From: an uncultured Paracoccaceae bacterium
Lineage (GTDB): Bacteria > Pseudomonadota > Alphaproteobacteria > Rhodobacterales > Rhodobacteraceae
DNA length: 64,000 nt
Assembly: GCA_905182355.1 (NCBI GenBank)
Contig: CAJJBH010000035.1
Coordinates: 1-64,000, forward strand
Reading direction: 5' to 3'
Below are positions 27,059-36,240 of the stretch, piece by piece; the first letter of the stretch is position 1; every line of letters begins with the position of its first letter. The notes under the pieces were generated by a model. That model saw only the letters and a list, made by a program, of their open reading frames with translations, was not told the DNA's origin and searched no databases. The translations under genes and the position numbers were made by a program.

Positions 27059-28237
27059 ATGATTGCCAAACGATTGCCCTTTGATCAGGCCGAATATGAT
27101 CGCCGCTTGTTGATGACACGTATGGCGATGGCGCTTGCTGGATTGGACGCGCTGTATGTCAGTGATCCGTCGAATATGGCGTGGCTGACGGGCTATGATG
27201 CTTGGACGTTTAACGTTCATCAAGGGGTAGTTGTTCTACAGGACGCTGACCCGATTTGGTGGGGCCGCGATCATGATTGCGAAGGCGCGCGGCGCACCGT
27301 TTGGATGCCAGATGCCTGTGTGATTGGATATGTGGATGGTTTCGTTCAATCGACGCAGCAGCATCCAATGGAGGACCTGGCCCGCCATCTGGATGGCATG
27401 GGTGTCCAGAACCTTGGCGTTGAAATGGACAACTACTATTTCTCGGCCAAGGCGTTCTCGGTTCTTTTGCAGACCTTACCTAACATTGGTTTCGCTGATG
27501 CGACGGGCATGGTGAACCTGCAACGCCTGATAAAGTCTGCGCCAGAGATTGCGTTTATGCGCAAAGCCACCGCGATTTCTGAGCGGATCATCGAGGGGTT
27601 TATTGAACGTGTCGACGTTGGTGTCCCTAAGAACGCGGTGATTGCCGAAGTGTACCGTGATGCAATGCGTGGGGTCGAAGGTGCCGGGGGGGATTACCCT
27701 GCAGTTGCGCCAATGTTGGTGTCTGCGTTGGATGGTGCTGCGCCCAATTTGAATTGGAATGAAGAGCCATTTGTTGCAGATAAGGCCACGACCCTTAAGA
27801 TTTCAGGATGCTATCGTCGGTATCATGCGCCGCTGACACAGACGATATTTCTGGGAACACCACCCGATCAGATGAAACGGATCGAGGCTGCAGTCGTAGA
27901 TGGGTTAGAGGCCGGGATTGATGCCGCTCATGCGGGCGAACCTGCCAGCAATGTGGCAAATGCGTTGGCGGGATCAATGGAACGTGCGGGGTTTGAGTGG
28001 TCTGGCCGATGTGGCTATCCAGTTGGATTAAGCTATCCACCAGATTTGGGTGAACGCACGATTTCTCTGTGGGCGAACGACGATAGTGTATTAGAGCCAA
28101 ACATGACGTTTCAAATCACGTCAGGGCTTTGGATCGACGGCTTTGCGGTCGAGATCGCGGAATGCATTCGTATCACGCAAGACGGTGCCGCAGAGGTATT
28201 CAGCAACCGACAAAAAGGGATCATTGTGAAGGCGTGA
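27059..28237 (+). CDS. M24-family creatinase-like hydrolase, resembles ectoine hydrolase DoeA
   Basis: A 392-residue pita-bread-fold protein. The N-terminal creatinase domain carries DPSNMAWLTGYDAWTFNVHQ, close to the SNPANMNWLTGYD-type motif of DoeA. The C-terminal domain starts at LQRLIKSAPEIAFMRKATAI and ends with WIDGFAVEIAECIRIT. The five metal ligands of true aminopeptidases are not evident, consistent with metal-independent members such as creatinase and DoeA. DoeA opens the ectoine ring, but the usual partners (doeB, doeX, eutABC) are absent here, so another cyclic-amide or amino-acid derivative is possible. The ribosome-binding site is poor. Confidence 0.65.
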   Translation: MIAKRLPFDQAEYDRRLLMTRMAMALAGLDALYVSDPSNMAWLTGYDAWTFNVHQGVVVLQDADPIWWGRDHDCEGARRTVWMPDACVIGYVDGFVQSTQQHPMEDLARHLDGMGVQNLGVEMDNYYFSAKAFSVLLQTLPNIGFADATGMVNLQRLIKSAPEIAFMRKATAISERIIEGFIERVDVGVPKNAVIAEVYRDAMRGVEGAGGDYPAVAPMLVSALDGAAPNLNWNEEPFVADKATTLKISGCYRRYHAPLTQTIFLGTPPDQMKRIEAAVVDGLEAGIDAAHAGEPASNVANALAGSMERAGFEWSGRCGYPVGLSYPPDLGERTISLWANDDSVLEPNMTFQITSGLWIDGFAVEIAECIRITQDGAAEVFSNRQKGIIVKA

Positions 28238-28500
28238 ACCCTTGATGGGTGGCGGGGGGCTGTCTGCCCCCAAGGCGCTGCGCACCTCCCCCGAGGATAT
28301 TTTAGGCCAAAAGAAAATGGGGGACACCAATCAAGACATCCCCCATAAAAGAAACCTTAGCTTCTTCCGGCACGGCCATCGGCGTCCCAGCCTGTTCCGC
28401 CTAAATATAAGACACCAATGTGGTTAATATTCCGTTGTTTCTTTTGGCCGAAAATATCCTGGGGAGTTTGAGGGGCTAGCCCCTCATTGCTGTTACCAAA
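28238..28500. repeat. Intergenic region with inverted dispersed-repeat copies and hairpins
   Basis: No gene is visible. GGGGGC-TGTCT-GCCCCC (28255-28271) follows the hydrolase stop. A copy of a repeat with core GAGGATATTTTAGGCCAAAA lies at 28286-28315. Its reverse, TTTCTTTTGGCCGAAAATAT, lies at 28438-28466. Between them ATGGGGGA (28317) pairs with TCCCCCAT (28339). GAGGGGCTAGCCCCTC (28470-28485) is a perfect palindrome just after the aminotransferase stop and can terminate it. The GGATATTTTxGGCCAAAAGAA core is a motif I associate with Rhodobacteraceae intergenic repeats. Confidence 0.65.
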
Positions 28501-29898
28501 TTAACTTGCAGCCTTTAGTAGACCCAAGTCTTTCATCTGCACATAAGCTTCATCCAGTGCGGTCCGGGCGCGTTGCCCCAGCAAGGTGATTTCTTCTGGC
28601 GTAATGACCAATGGTGGCGAGATAACCAGTCGGTCATATACATGGCGCATGATCAGGTTGTTGGCAAAGCTGCGCTCGCGACACATGAAGCCCGCTGTTC
28701 CAGCATCAGCTGCAAACTTGGCGCGGGTTTCTTTGTTAGGCGTAAGCGCAAGGGATGCCATCATGCCGATGATTTTAGTTTCGCCAACCAGGGGGTGGCC
28801 GCCTAGCCCGTTCCACATTTCCGCAAGCGCTGGGCCCGCGACATTGCGCACGTGATCCAGCACATTCTCATCTTGAAGAATTCGTAGGTTTTCCAAAGCA
28901 ACTGCTGCTGCGACGGGGTGACCAGAATACGTATATCCGTGATTGAATTCGCCGGAATTGATCACTGCGGCAACTTCGTCGGACACTATCGATCCGCCGA
29001 TGGGTTGATAGCCAGAGCTGAGGCCCTTGGCGATTGTCATGATGTCGGGCCGAATGCCGAGGGTTTCTGATCCAAACCAATTTCCGGTCCGTCCAAACCC
29101 ACAAATGACTTCGTCTGCGATCAGCAGTATTTCGTATTTATCACAGATACGCTGGATCTCTGGCCAGTAGGTGTTGGGCGGAATAATAACGCCGCCTGCA
29201 CCTTGGATCGGCTCTGCGATGAACGCGGCGACACGGTCTTCACCCATTTGCAAAATCGCCGCCTCAAGTTCCTGTGCGCAAGCCAGACCGAAATCTTCTG
29301 GCGTAGCATCACCGCCTTCAGCCCACCAATGGGGTTGATTGATGTGCATAATGTCAGGGATCGGCAGACCGCCTTGTTCGTGCATTGGTGTCATGCCGCC
29401 AAGTGATCCCGAACCAACAGAAGACCCATGATAGGCGTTTTTGCGACTGATAATAATGGATTTGGTCGGCTTGCCTTTCATCGCCCAATAGGTGCGCACC
29501 ATCCGCAGATTGGTGTCATTCGCCTCGGATCCCGACCCTGCAAAGAAGACTTGGTTCAGATGGTCTGGTGCAAGAGATGCGATCTCTTTCGCCAGCGCAA
29601 TTGCGGGCACGTGCGTTGTCATGAAAAAGGTGTTGTAGTAAGGTAGTTCTTTCATCTGGCGCGCCGCCACGTCGGCCAGTTCTTCGCGGCCGTAGCCGAT
29701 GTTTACGCACCAAAGCCCCGCCATGCCGTCAAGGATTTCGTTGCCTTCACTGTCGTGCAAATAGACGCCATTGGCCCGTGTAATGATCCGCGCACCTTTG
29801 GCCGCCAAATCGTCGTTTGTTGTGAAAGGGTGCATGTGGTGCGCGGCATCTAGGGCCTGCAATTCTGCAGTCGGGAGGTGGTTGGTAATTGCGGACAT
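28501..29898 (-). CDS. Class III aminotransferase, probably polyamine (putrescine)-pyruvate type
   Basis: A 465-residue PLP enzyme. The start at 29898 (MSAITNHLPTAEL) follows GAAGGAAAG; the track start is an upstream TTG. Key features: FFAGSGSEANDTNLRMVRTY (cofactor phosphate region), IAEPIQGAGGVIIPPNTYWP, DEVICGFGRTGNWFGS, PLP-binding Lys in TIAKGLSSGYQPIGG, and FNHGYTYSGHPVAAAVALEN. This layout is shared by SpuC-type putrescine/spermidine-pyruvate aminotransferases and by beta-alanine or taurine aminotransferases. The surrounding polyamine transporters favour a polyamine role: conversion of putrescine to 4-aminobutanal. Divergent from the GntR regulator gene is not the case; both read leftward, with the regulator upstream. 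Confidence 0.8.
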   Translation of the reverse strand: MSAITNHLPTAELQALDAAHHMHPFTTNDDLAAKGARIITRANGVYLHDSEGNEILDGMAGLWCVNIGYGREELADVAARQMKELPYYNTFFMTTHVPAIALAKEIASLAPDHLNQVFFAGSGSEANDTNLRMVRTYWAMKGKPTKSIIISRKNAYHGSSVGSGSLGGMTPMHEQGGLPIPDIMHINQPHWWAEGGDATPEDFGLACAQELEAAILQMGEDRVAAFIAEPIQGAGGVIIPPNTYWPEIQRICDKYEILLIADEVICGFGRTGNWFGSETLGIRPDIMTIAKGLSSGYQPIGGSIVSDEVAAVINSGEFNHGYTYSGHPVAAAVALENLRILQDENVLDHVRNVAGPALAEMWNGLGGHPLVGETKIIGMMASLALTPNKETRAKFAADAGTAGFMCRERSFANNLIMRHVYDRLVISPPLVITPEEITLLGQRARTALDEAYVQMKDLGLLKAAS

Positions 29899-30010
29899 AA
29901 GACTTTCCTTCAAAGGGCTGGCCCTTGATAGGGTCCACTTTCAACGTGGTGTAAGAATATGATCATATTATTTCAAGTCAATTTTAAACCGTCGAATCGC
30001 ACATGAAGAT

Positions 30011-30715
30011 TTATTTTGCCAGTGCTGACATGATCTGCACCATGCCTTGTTGAACATCACCTGACATTGCCACACCTGCTGCATTTACATCGCGATCATC
30101 CAATGCCTGCAATAGCTCGTGATGTTTGTCTGGCAGATTTTGAGTTCCAAAACGCCCGCAGACAACCCGTAGGGATGGGCCGAACCGCAACCACAAGCGA
30201 TCAGCTGCATCCGCCATAATTGGTGCATTTGCACCTGCATAAATATTTGCATGAAACGCGTGATTTTGGCGAAGATACCCGAAAACATCCCCCATTTCGA
30301 TTGCGGTATTCAGCAGTCCGTCGATCAGGCGAAGTTTGGCAATACCCTGTGCATCGACGTGTTCCGTAAAGCGCCGCGTCAATTCGGGTTCTAAAGAAAG
30401 CCGCATAAACTCAAGCTCTTGAACGCTGCTTTGGGTCAGTTCGGGGACAGTCACACGCCGGTTGCCATGCATTTCTAACGCCCCTTGCGACACAAGCCTG
30501 CGCAGCGCCTCGCGCACTGGCGTTATGCCCGCATCCAAAAGTTTGGTCAGCCCCTGGATTGTGACTGCTTGTCCTGGAGTGAGTTCACCGAACAAAATGG
30601 CATCCCGCAGGCGCAAGTAGACCGCCTGATGCGTCGGGATTTTTGCAGTTCCGATTTCCGAAATTTTTGTAGGTTTCTTGAGCATCAGCTGTCTATTAGT
30701 TCCGGTTTTGGGCAA
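30011..30715 (-). CDS. GntR-family (FadR/VanR type) transcriptional regulator
   Basis: A 234-residue repressor-type protein. The winged helix occupies about 25-95 (HQAVYLRLRDAILFGELTPG, LTKLLDAGITPVREALRRLV) and a FCD ligand-binding domain follows (LEFMRLSLEPELTRRFTEHV, HAFHANIYAGANAPIMADAA), with His ligands likely for a metal that helps bind small carboxylates or amines. A start ten codons later (MLKKPTK) is possible. It is upstream of the aminotransferase on the same strand and divergent from the potF operon, with which it shares a 127-bp promoter region. It probably controls both. Confidence 0.85.
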   Translation of the reverse strand: MPKTGTNRQLMLKKPTKISEIGTAKIPTHQAVYLRLRDAILFGELTPGQAVTIQGLTKLLDAGITPVREALRRLVSQGALEMHGNRRVTVPELTQSSVQELEFMRLSLEPELTRRFTEHVDAQGIAKLRLIDGLLNTAIEMGDVFGYLRQNHAFHANIYAGANAPIMADAADRLWLRFGPSLRVVCGRFGTQNLPDKHHELLQALDDRDVNAAGVAMSGDVQQGMVQIMSALAK

Positions 30716-30842
30716 TATAAGCTTATTAGCTTGCGTGGTTTAATTTGTCATGGAACCATATGAAGTCTTGATCAAACATGCAAAACTTGATCAAATTAAT
30801 CGAAGTCGGGAACAACCCGACCCGAAACCACGGGAGAATACC

Positions 30843-31925
30843 ATGAAATATATGCTAGGCACCGTCGCCGTATTGGCGATCACATCCGCCGCAGCACTTG
30901 CCGAAGAAGTTCGGGTTTATAACTGGTCCGACTATATCGATGAAGAATTGCTGACGAAATTTGAATCTGAAACTGGCATCAAGCTGATCTATGACGTTTT
31001 CGACAGCAACGAAGTTTTGGAAACCAAAATGTTGGCGGGTTCATCCGGCTATGATGTAGTGGTTCCATCAGGTGAATTCTTGCAACGTCAGATCACCGCA
31101 GGTGCTTTTCAGCCGCTTGATATGTCAAAGCTGCCAAACGCCGCTAATCTTTGGGATGTGATCAAAGATCGCACAGCCCAATATGACGCAGGCAATACGC
31201 ACTCTATCAACTACATGTGGGGCACGACTGGCCTTGGCGTGAACACGGGTAAAGTGGCTGAAGCCTTGGGTGACGACGCGCCGATTGGTTCGCTTGAATT
31301 GGTGTTTAATCCTGCAAACATGAAAAAACTGTCTGAATGTGGGGTTCACTTCTTAGACGCCCCATCAGAAATGATCCCTGCTGCGTTGAAATACATCGGG
31401 GAAGATCCAAACACACAAGACCCCGATGTGATCAAAAAGGCCGAAGCCATGTTGGCTGGCGTGCGTCCCTACATCACAAAATTCCACAGTTCCGAATATA
31501 TCAACGCGCTTGCCAACGGTGACATCTGCGTTGCCTTCGGTTGGTCCGGTGATATTCTTCAAGCCCGCGATCGTGCAGCTGAAGCTGAAAATGGTGTGAA
31601 CATCGCATACAACGCCCCATCCGAGGGTGCGCTGATGTGGTTTGACCAAATGGCGATTCCGGTGGACGCGCCAAATCCTGATGCTGCGCATAAGTTCTTG
31701 AACTTTATCATGGACGCGCAGAATATGGCAGATGCGTCAAACTACGTTTATTACGCCAACGGCAACAAAGCCTCGCAAGAGTTTTTGGTTGAAGACGTAA
31801 TTGGTGACACAGCGATTTATCCAGACGCCGCAACACTGGAAAACCTGTACACAAAATCACCATATGCACAAAAAGTGCAGCGTGTTGTGACACGTATGTG
31901 GACCAAGATTAAGTCAGGTACCTAA
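30843..31925 (+). CDS. potF: PotF-like putrescine-binding periplasmic protein
   Basis: A 360-residue binding protein. The start at 30843 is chosen over the track ORF because GGGAGA is seven bases upstream and a signal peptide begins there (MKYMLGTVAVLAITSAAALA). The mature N-terminus EEVRVYNWSDYIDEELLTKF is the hallmark of PotF, with the substrate-contacting NWSDYI. Other conserved parts are YDVVVPSGEFLQRQI, WGTTGLGVNTGKV and VAFGWSGDILQARDRA. It delivers putrescine or a related diamine to the PotGHI complex encoded just downstream. Confidence 0.93.
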   Translation: MKYMLGTVAVLAITSAAALAEEVRVYNWSDYIDEELLTKFESETGIKLIYDVFDSNEVLETKMLAGSSGYDVVVPSGEFLQRQITAGAFQPLDMSKLPNAANLWDVIKDRTAQYDAGNTHSINYMWGTTGLGVNTGKVAEALGDDAPIGSLELVFNPANMKKLSECGVHFLDAPSEMIPAALKYIGEDPNTQDPDVIKKAEAMLAGVRPYITKFHSSEYINALANGDICVAFGWSGDILQARDRAAEAENGVNIAYNAPSEGALMWFDQMAIPVDAPNPDAAHKFLNFIMDAQNMADASNYVYYANGNKASQEFLVEDVIGDTAIYPDAATLENLYTKSPYAQKVQRVVTRMWTKIKSGT

Positions 31926-31936
31926 TCTAAATCTAA

Positions 31937-31961
31937 AGGGCGCGGCATACGTCGCGCCCTT
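31937..31961 (+). terminator. Attenuator-like hairpin between potF and potG
   Basis: AGGGCGCG and CGCGCCCT pair perfectly over an eight-base loop, 12 bases after the potF stop, with no real U-tract. Such structures protect the 3' end of the binding-protein message and reduce expression of the membrane genes. Confidence 0.6.
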
Positions 31962-31982
31962 CCCCCTAATTAAGGATTACTT

Positions 31983-33104
31983 GTGGTAGAGACTGTTTTC
32001 GCACCCTGGGAAGATCCTAACGCGTCCCCCCTTATTTCGTTCAAGAATGTCACCAAACGCTTTGGCACCTTCGTAGCCATTGATGATTTGACGTTGGACA
32101 TTTATGAACAAGAATTCTTTGCCCTGCTTGGCCCGTCTGGCTGCGGCAAGACCACGATGATGCGCATGTTGGCTGGGTTTGAAAATCCGTCCGAGGGATC
32201 GATGTCCCTGTCGGGTCAAGACATTGCAGGCATCCCGCCAAACAAACGCGCGGTGAACATGATGTTCCAATCTTATGCGCTGTTCCCCCATCTATCCGTC
32301 TGGGAAAATATCGCCTTTGGATTGCGCCGTGATGGTGTTGCCAAAGACGCGTTAAGTGCCCGTGTTGACGAGATGCTGAAACTGACGCGGCTTGAAAAAT
32401 TCGCCCGCCGCAAACCCCACCAGATTTCTGGTGGTCAACGTCAGCGTGTTGCTTTGGCCCGTTCCTTGGCGAAAGCACCTAAGCTATTGTTGCTGGACGA
32501 ACCGTTGGGTGCGCTGGACAAAAAGCTGCGCCAAGACACCCAATTTGAACTGATGGATATTCAAGAGAAAACGGGCACCACGTTTGTGATTGTTACGCAC
32601 GATCAAGAAGAGGCGATGACTGTCGCCTCTCGCGTTGCAGTGATGGACGAGGGCCGCATTGTTCAGGTGGCGACGCCACAGAAAATTTATGAAGCACCTG
32701 ACTCAATTTATGTGGCTGATTTCATTGGCGATGTGAATATTCTAACGGGCCCTGTGAAGGCCACGGGTGCTGAAACTTATACATTAGATTTCGGCGGCGC
32801 TGCGCCGGTTGTAGCGACCAGTGAGCGCCCGTTTTCTGATGGCCAAACTGGACACTTGGCCATTCGACCCGAAAAAATTGGCATCCATGCGGAAAGGCCT
32901 GACGCCCCAAATACAGTGCAAGGTAAGGTGTTGGACATCGCCTATTTGGGGAACCTTAGCACCTACTATGTCGAGCTGCCGAATGCCCAAATCATCAAGG
33001 CCCAAACCGCAAACACCCAACGTATTTCGCGCCGTGCCTTCACATGGGAAGACCCCGTTTGGGTAAGTTGGAGCGCTACTGCTGGCGTGCTATTGGATCA
33101 GTAA
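31983..33104 (+). CDS. potG: PotG-like ABC transporter ATP-binding protein, GTG start
   Basis: ATPase of the second polyamine-type transporter. GTG at 31983 is preceded by AAGGA with six bases between. Walker A is GPSGCGKTT (50-58), the Q-loop is in MMFQSYALFPHLSVWENIAF, the signature is ISGGQRQRVALARSLA, Walker B is KLLLLDEPLGALDKKLR, and the switch His is in FVIVTHDQEEAMTVASR. A TOBE_2 domain follows (GHLAIRPEKIGIHAERP). Length 373 is normal for PotG. One base separates its stop from the PotH start, so translation is coupled. Confidence 0.93.
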   Translation: MVETVFAPWEDPNASPLISFKNVTKRFGTFVAIDDLTLDIYEQEFFALLGPSGCGKTTMMRMLAGFENPSEGSMSLSGQDIAGIPPNKRAVNMMFQSYALFPHLSVWENIAFGLRRDGVAKDALSARVDEMLKLTRLEKFARRKPHQISGGQRQRVALARSLAKAPKLLLLDEPLGALDKKLRQDTQFELMDIQEKTGTTFVIVTHDQEEAMTVASRVAVMDEGRIVQVATPQKIYEAPDSIYVADFIGDVNILTGPVKATGAETYTLDFGGAAPVVATSERPFSDGQTGHLAIRPEKIGIHAERPDAPNTVQGKVLDIAYLGNLSTYYVELPNAQIIKAQTANTQRISRRAFTWEDPVWVSWSATAGVLLDQ

Positions 33105-33105
33105 T

Positions 33106-33981
33106 TTGAAACGCGCAGTCCTCATAGCGGTGCCGTATTTTTGGCTGCTGGCCTTGTTCATGATCCCGTTTCTGATCGTGTTCAAAATCTCGCTGTCCGA
33201 CGCCGCACTGGCGATCCCACCCTACATGCCAACGATGAAAGAGGGCCTGGGCGCGATGCTGTCCCAGCTTGATTTTGAGAACTTCATCTTTCTGACCGAA
33301 GACGACCTGTATTGGAAAGCCTACCTTAGCAGCCTGAAGATCGCGTTTATATCGACAGTGTTTACGTTTTTGGTTGGCTATCCAATCGCCTATGCGATGG
33401 CCCGTGCCCCAACGCAATGGCGTGCGACGTTGATGATGTTGATTATCCTACCGTTCTGGACCAGCTTTTTGATCCGCGTTTACGCGTGGGTTGGTATCTT
33501 AAGCACCGAAGGTTTATTGAACCGCTTCCTGATGTGGATTGGTATCATCAGCGATCCCTTGATAATTTTGAACACGTCAACAGCGGTCTATATCGGGATT
33601 GTCTACACCTATGTGCCGTTCATGATCTTGCCGATTTATGCGGCTCTTGAGCGGTTGGATGAATCCCTTATTGAAGCCGCTGAAGACTTGGGATGTTCAC
33701 GGATGAAAGCCTTTTGGTTGATAACAGTTCCCCTTTCCAAAGGTGGCATTATCGCTGGCTGCTTCCTTGTGTTTATCCCCGCGCTGGGCGAGTTCGTGAT
33801 CCCGTCGCTATTGGGTGGATCTGGCACGTTGATGATCGGAAAAGTGCTGTTTGAAGAATTCTTTTCCAACCGTGATTGGCCCGTAGCAAGTGCAGTTGCT
33901 GTGATCCTTTTGATCATCCTGATCATTCCGATCATCCTGTTCCAGCGCAACGAACAACGCCAACAGGAGGCAGAGGAATGA
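33106..33981 (+). CDS. potH: PotH-like permease, TTG start
   Basis: A 291-residue inner-membrane permease with six predicted helices, from PYFWLLALFMIPFLIVFKIS to VAVILLIILIIPIILFQ. The EAA loop is IEAAEDLGCSRMKAFWLITV and GEFVIPSLLGG is the conserved PotH region. The first helix and cytoplasmic start (MKRAVLIAV) argue for the TTG at 33106. It overlaps the PotI start by four bases and forms the channel with PotI. Confidence 0.92.
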   Translation: MKRAVLIAVPYFWLLALFMIPFLIVFKISLSDAALAIPPYMPTMKEGLGAMLSQLDFENFIFLTEDDLYWKAYLSSLKIAFISTVFTFLVGYPIAYAMARAPTQWRATLMMLIILPFWTSFLIRVYAWVGILSTEGLLNRFLMWIGIISDPLIILNTSTAVYIGIVYTYVPFMILPIYAALERLDESLIEAAEDLGCSRMKAFWLITVPLSKGGIIAGCFLVFIPALGEFVIPSLLGGSGTLMIGKVLFEEFFSNRDWPVASAVAVILLIILIIPIILFQRNEQRQQEAEE

Positions 33982-34796
33982 ACCGCCTTAGCCCCTTCAA
34001 CGTAGTGTCGCTGACGTTCGGCTTTGCGTTCTTGTATTTGCCGATGCTGATCCTTGTGATTTACAGCTTCAACAAATCTAAACTGGTAACCGTCTGGGCG
34101 GGCTTTTCGACCAAATGGTACGGCGAGTTGTTGCGAAACGAGGCGTTCTTGGACGCGGCATGGGTGACTTTGAAAGTCGCCATAATCTCGTCCTCAATTG
34201 CGACAGTGTTAGGCACGATGGCGGCCTATACGTTGGTGCGCGGTGGCCGCTTTTTTGGACGCACATTGTTTTCCGGAATGATCTACGCACCACTCGTGAT
34301 GCCGGAAGTGATCACTGGCCTGTCGTTGTTATTGCTGTTCATCGGTATCGGAATGGACCGCGGCGTGATGACAATTGTGTTGGCCCATACGACGTTTTCG
34401 ATGTGCTTCGTTTCGGTCGTTGTGTCATCGCGATTGGCAACATTTGATAAATCACTTGAAGAAGCCGCGCTTGATCTTGGGGCCTCGCCATTACAGGCGT
34501 TTCGATTGGTCACACTTCCGATCATAGCACCTGCGGTGGTGGCAGGTTGGTTGTTGGCATTTACCTTGTCGCTGGATGATCTGGTGATAGCGTCCTTTGC
34601 GACAGGTCCATCAGCTACGACATTGCCAATGAAAATCTGGTCATCGGTGCGTTTGGGCGTAAGTCCTGAAATTAATGCGTTAAGTTCGATCCTCATTGGA
34701 TTGGTATCAATTGGCGTTATTTGTGCATCGTTGGCATCTAAACGGCATACATTGCGCATCCAACGCGAAGAACGTGAAGCCGAACGCGCTGTCTGA
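33978..34796 (+). CDS. potI: PotI-like permease
   Basis: A 272-residue permease. The start at 33978 (MNRLSPFNVVSLTFGFAFLY) follows GGAGGCAGAGGA and overlaps the potH stop as ATGA; the track ORF extends too far upstream. Membrane helices include LYLPMLILVIYSFNKSKLV and LIGLVSIGVICASLASK. The EAA loop is EEAALDLGASPLQAFRLVTL. LDDLVIASFATGPSATTLPM is the conserved PotI region. It ends the operon. Confidence 0.92.
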   Translation: MNRLSPFNVVSLTFGFAFLYLPMLILVIYSFNKSKLVTVWAGFSTKWYGELLRNEAFLDAAWVTLKVAIISSSIATVLGTMAAYTLVRGGRFFGRTLFSGMIYAPLVMPEVITGLSLLLLFIGIGMDRGVMTIVLAHTTFSMCFVSVVVSSRLATFDKSLEEAALDLGASPLQAFRLVTLPIIAPAVVAGWLLAFTLSLDDLVIASFATGPSATTLPMKIWSSVRLGVSPEINALSSILIGLVSIGVICASLASKRHTLRIQREEREAERAV

Positions 34797-34913
34797 TCCG
34801 ATGTGCTGTGATGGGCGCCATCTTTTGGAAAATGCGCAAAACTTGCACCGATTGTTGACAGTTTTGCATCATTCGATCATCTCAAAAGAAAAAGATGTTA
34901 AAGAGGTAAGCAG

Positions 34914-36239
34914 ATGAAAATTGCGATGGTTGGTACGGGATATGTTGGCCTTGTTTCGGGGGTCTGTTTTTCGGATTTCGGGCATGATGTTATCTGCGTT
35001 GACAAAGATCCCGCAAAAATCAAGATGCTGGAAGCGGGTAAGGTACCGATATATGAACCTGGGCTAGACGAATTGATGGCCAAAAACGTGGCCGCTGGCC
35101 GCTTGTCTTTTTCGGGAAATTTGGCTGAAGCCGTTGACGGTGCAGATGCAGTTTTTATCGCGGTTGGCACACCCACGCGCCGTGGAGGCGGTCATGCCGA
35201 CTTGACTTATGTTATGGCCGCTGCCGAAGAAATTGCACATGCAATAACAGGCTATACTGTCGTTGTGACAAAATCGACGGTTCCAGTCGGGACAAACCGT
35301 CAGGTCAAAAAAACTATTTCCAAAACCAACCCAAAAGCCGAATTTGATGTCGCGTCAAATCCTGAATTTTTACGAGAAGGGGCGGCGATTGACGACTTCA
35401 TGCACCCAGATCGCGTTGTTGTTGGTGTACAACATGAACGTGCAGCAGAGGTTATGGCCGACGTTTACCGTCCGCTTTACTTGCGTGATTTCCCGATTAT
35501 GACGACAGATTTGGAAAGCGCCGAAATGATTAAGTATGCGGCGAACGCATTTTTGGCGACCAAGATTACCTTCATAAACGAGATCGCGGCATTGTGCGAA
35601 CGTACGGGTGCAGACGTCAAAATGGTTTCCAAAGGTATGGGAATGGATGGGCGTATTGGGAACAAGTTCCTGCATGCGGGTCCGGGATATGGCGGAAGTT
35701 GTTTCCCCAAAGACACCCAAGCCTTGGCGCGTATGGGCCAAGACCACGCGATACCGATGCAGATCACCGAAGCTGTGATTAAAGTGAATGACGAGATCAA
35801 GCGTCGCATGATCGATAAAATAGTCGATATTTGTGAGGGGAACGTGAATGGTAAAATTATCGCGATCCTTGGTGTGACGTTTAAGCCAAACACCGATGAC
35901 ATGCGAGATGCGCCTGCCTTAACCATTGTTCCGGCATTGGTTGGTGCGGGTGCGAAGGTGCGTGTGGTTGACCCTCAAGGTTTCCGTGAGGGAGAGGAAT
36001 TATTGCCTGGTGTGAACTGGGTTGATGACGTTTATAAAGCTGCGCAGAACGCTGATGCTGTTGTGATCTTAACCGAGTGGAACGAGTTTCGCGCGTTGGA
36101 CCTGAAGCGTTTAGCAAAACGTATGGCTACCCCCGCGATGGCGGATCTGCGCAATGTGTATTCACAAAAAGATGCCAGACGTGCGGGTTTTACTGCATAC
36201 ACGTCAGTTGGACGCCTTGATTACGGTATTGAACGATAA
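34914..36239 (+). CDS. ugd: UDP-glucose 6-dehydrogenase
   Basis: Oxidises UDP-glucose to UDP-glucuronate with two NAD+, supplying precursors for polysaccharides. The 441 residues carry the Rossmann motif GTGYVGLVSG (8-17), NPEFLREGAAIDDF in the substrate site, and catalytic Cys263 in GPGYGGSCFPKD. The C-terminal UDP-binding domain has TFKPNTDDMRDAPALTIVP. The ATG follows a ribosome-binding site AGAGG. Its neighbours are the pot operon upstream and convergent flgD downstream with a one-base gap; no polysaccharide cluster is near except the broken glycosyltransferase 17 kb away. Confidence 0.95.
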   Translation: MKIAMVGTGYVGLVSGVCFSDFGHDVICVDKDPAKIKMLEAGKVPIYEPGLDELMAKNVAAGRLSFSGNLAEAVDGADAVFIAVGTPTRRGGGHADLTYVMAAAEEIAHAITGYTVVVTKSTVPVGTNRQVKKTISKTNPKAEFDVASNPEFLREGAAIDDFMHPDRVVVGVQHERAAEVMADVYRPLYLRDFPIMTTDLESAEMIKYAANAFLATKITFINEIAALCERTGADVKMVSKGMGMDGRIGNKFLHAGPGYGGSCFPKDTQALARMGQDHAIPMQITEAVIKVNDEIKRRMIDKIVDICEGNVNGKIIAILGVTFKPNTDDMRDAPALTIVPALVGAGAKVRVVDPQGFREGEELLPGVNWVDDVYKAAQNADAVVILTEWNEFRALDLKRLAKRMATPAMADLRNVYSQKDARRAGFTAYTSVGRLDYGIER

Positions 36240-36240
36240 G

